The notes beneath the pieces are model-generated. The model was not told the origin of the DNA, searched no databases, and saw only the letters and a list, made by a program, of their open reading frames with translations. Source: Tatumella citrea (lineage in GTDB: Bacteria > Pseudomonadota > Gammaproteobacteria > Enterobacterales > Enterobacteriaceae). Taken from it: a stretch of DNA of 64,000 nt. Both the position numbers and the translations under genes were made by a program. Position 1 is the first letter of the stretch; every line of letters begins with the position of its first letter. Below are positions 62,391-64,000 of this stretch, one piece after another. The DNA lies in contig NZ_CP015579.1 of assembly GCF_002163585.1 (NCBI RefSeq), positions 2,976,001 to 3,040,000 on the forward strand, given 5' to 3'.

Positions 62391-63067
62391 CGGATGCGAT
62401 AACCGATGCTGCGAACGGTTTCGATATTTAGCTGATCGTTGGTGAGCTTGCTCAGTTTCTGCCGGATATTACTAACGTGAACATCAACACTACGGTCGTA
62501 GGCTTCACGTTGTCTGCCCAGGGCTTTCTCAGATAATTCATCCTTCGATACCACCCGATCACTGGCGGACATCAGTAGTTCCAGTAAATTGAATTCTGAA
62601 GCGGTCAGATCGAAAGCTTCGCCTTTCCATGCTGATACCCGGGTGGCAGGATTAAGCGTCAGTTCACCCCGAATCAGAATATCTTTTTTCTCCGCCGGAG
62701 CAGGTTGCTCGTCAAAACGGCGCATCACCGAGCGCAACCGGGCCACCAACTCCCGGGGATAACAGGGTTTAGGCACATAATCATCTGCCCCCATTTCCAG
62801 ACCAATGACCCGGTCAATGTTATCGCCTTTTGCAGTCAGCATAATCACCGGCAAACGACTGCGTTGCCGGATTTGCCGCAGCACATCAATGCCACTCATA
62901 TCCGGCAGCATAATATCCAGAATCATTGCGCTGTACTGGCCGGATGCGGCACTACTGATCGCCTCTTTACCGGTAGTCACCAGCTCAGTGGTAAATCCTT
63001 CCCCTTCGAGGTACTGGCTAAGCATAGATCCCAGTTCATGATCGTCATCGACCAGCAAAATTTTCAT
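62387..63067 (-). CDS. OmpR-family response regulator, CpxR-like
   Basis: 226 residues from the ATG at 63067 (MKILLVDDDHELGSMLSQYL); the longer upstream frame is not conserved. Receiver with Asp51 (MILDIMLPDMSGID), TAKGD and KPCYPRELVARLR, then a winged-helix domain (FDLTASEFNLLELLMSASDRVVSKDELSEKALGRQ). The layout is closest to CpxR, with the DNA recognition part RSVDVHVSNIRQKL. Targets unknown; arn is a candidate. Confidence 0.88.
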   Translation of the reverse strand: MKILLVDDDHELGSMLSQYLEGEGFTTELVTTGKEAISSAASGQYSAMILDIMLPDMSGIDVLRQIRQRSRLPVIMLTAKGDNIDRVIGLEMGADDYVPKPCYPRELVARLRSVMRRFDEQPAPAEKKDILIRGELTLNPATRVSAWKGEAFDLTASEFNLLELLMSASDRVVSKDELSEKALGRQREAYDRSVDVHVSNIRQKLSKLTNDQLNIETVRSIGYRIR

Positions 63068-63190
63068 GAAACACTCTCTTCTGTAAATTGACACTATTCT
63101 GACCGCAGAATCTGGCAGTTGCTGCAGGATTTTCACTATCCTTACATCATTATTGACCAGTACCGGATAAATCAGTTAATCGCTGAGTGA

Positions 63191-64000
63191 TTATTCATAA
63201 ATTCCGGTAGAAAGATAACGGTCGCCGCGATCACAGATAATGGCCACGACCCGGGATCCCGGCTCATCAACGGCAATCTGCAGTGCCCCGGCAACCGCAC
63301 CGCCGGAACTTACACCACAGAAAATACCTTCTTTTCGTGCCAGTTGGCGCATTGTTTCAGTTGCTAATGCTTCAGACATATCAATAGTACGATCTACCCA
63401 TTGAGGTTGAAAAATTCCAGGCCGGTAAGCCTCAGACCAACGCCGGATACCCGGGATTTGTGCACCATCTTCAGGTTGCAACCCCACGACCTGCACTGCA
63501 GGGTTTTGCTCTTTCAGATACCGCCCCACTCCACTGATGGTCCCGGTGGTCCCCATACTGGAAACGAAGTGTGTCAGTTCTCCCCGCGACTGCTGCCAGA
63601 TTTCCGGCCCGGTGGTCTGATAATGGCCCAGTGGGTTATCGGGATTATTGAATTGATCGAGTATTTTCCCTTCCCCGCGCGCTGCCATTTCAGCAGCAAT
63701 ATCTCTGGCCCCTTCCATCCCGCCTTGTTGCTGGCTGACCAAAACCAGGCTGGCGCCATAGGCTTTCATGGATGCCTGACGTTCCATGCTCATATTGTCA
63801 GGCATCAATAGCGTCAGGTGATAACCTTTCATTGCAGCAATCATCGCCAGAGCAATTCCGGTGTTACCACTGGTTGCTTCTATCAGCGTATCTCCGGGCG
63901 CAATTTCACCCCGCAATTCAGCCTGGTGAATCATTGAAAACGCCGCCCGATCTTTAACCGATCCGGCTGGATTATTTCCTTCCAGTTTTACCCAGACTTC
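63191..64000 (-). CDS. cysM: Cysteine synthase B, N-terminus beyond the window
   Basis: The frame runs off the right edge; about 269 of ~300 residues are present. PLP lysine in NNPAGSVKDRAAF, then [31 protein letters not shown] and GVSSGGAVAG. The GRLLDQ-like [19 protein letters not shown] segment and MEGARD are CysM-specific rather than CysK. It can use thiosulfate to make S-sulfocysteine. In E. coli it also follows crr in this order, after a few other genes. Confidence 0.95.
   Translation of the reverse strand, partial: EVWVKLEGNNPAGSVKDRAAFSMIHQAELRGEIAPGDTLIEATSGNTGIALAMIAAMKGYHLTLLMPDNMSMERQASMKAYGASLVLVSQQQGGMEGARDIAAEMAARGEGKILDQFNNPDNPLGHYQTTGPEIWQQSRGELTHFVSSMGTTGTISGVGRYLKEQNPAVQVVGLQPEDGAQIPGIRRWSEAYRPGIFQPQWVDRTIDMSEALATETMRQLARKEGIFCGVSSGGAVAGALQIAVDEPGSRVVAIICDRGDRYLSTGIYE

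Overview
The window is a chromosomal segment of a gamma-proteobacterium of the order Enterobacterales. The backbone order alaC / ypdAB / glk / mntH / nupC / tRNA-Ala x2 / yfeC / gltX / tRNA-Val x3-tRNA-Lys / yfeR-yfeH / ypeB-ligA / zipA / cysZ-cysK / ptsHI-crr / cysM is the E. coli order of this region, and the protein lengths match E. coli almost residue for residue. Several blocks absent from that place in E. coli (cioAB-cydDC, an emrAB-type efflux operon, the arn operon with a two-component system) suggest a relative of Erwinia, Pantoea or Tatumella. The genus cannot be fixed from the sequence alone.

Layout. 1-4.7 kb: end of an unidentified gene, a cache-domain protein and FadR-type regulator facing an aldehyde dehydrogenase plus a secreted NTF2-like protein, then the SOS-type nuclease cho. 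4.9-10.8 kb: one minus-strand operon cioA-cioB-cydD-cydC, which holds a short-Q-loop (cyanide-insensitive type) bd oxidase together with the transporter needed to assemble it. 10.8-12.8 kb: a 2-kb stretch, AT-rich in part, without a convincing gene. 12.8-19 kb: small membrane proteins, an AraC regulator, an EamA transporter, yhjX, a lipoprotein and a universal stress protein pair. 19.3-27.4 kb: alaC, the pyruvate-sensing pair ypdAB, glk, mntH and nupC. YhjX is the known target of YpdAB, and a YpdB-like direct repeat lies in front of it.

27.5-33.9 kb: a GT9 glycosyltransferase, an AI-2E family exporter, two tRNA-Ala, yfeC, gltX, then three tRNA-Val and one tRNA-Lys from one strong promoter. 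A tandem array of rtT-like units follows, each ending in a copy of the tRNA-Lys 3' end. 33.9-37.6 kb is an accessory block (oxidoreductase plus DeoR regulator, Lrp regulator plus LysE exporter, DUF1737). 37.7-44.2 kb: yfeR/yfeH and a complete tripartite efflux operon. 44.2-52.8 kb: ypeB (apparent CTG start) with ligA, zipA, cysZ, cysK, then ptsH-ptsI-crr.

52.8-63.1 kb: complete arnBCADTEF operon for 4-amino-4-deoxy-L-arabinose modification of lipid A, converging on a Cpx-type response regulator/histidine kinase pair. The 858-bp region in front of arnB carries 14 perfect GGCA tetranucleotide units, a PmrA-like box with three half-sites at 11-bp spacing, and a hairpin followed by a T-rich run in the presumed leader. 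This is the most striking feature of the window and suggests that lipid A modification could be switched by repeat-length change. The window ends inside cysM.
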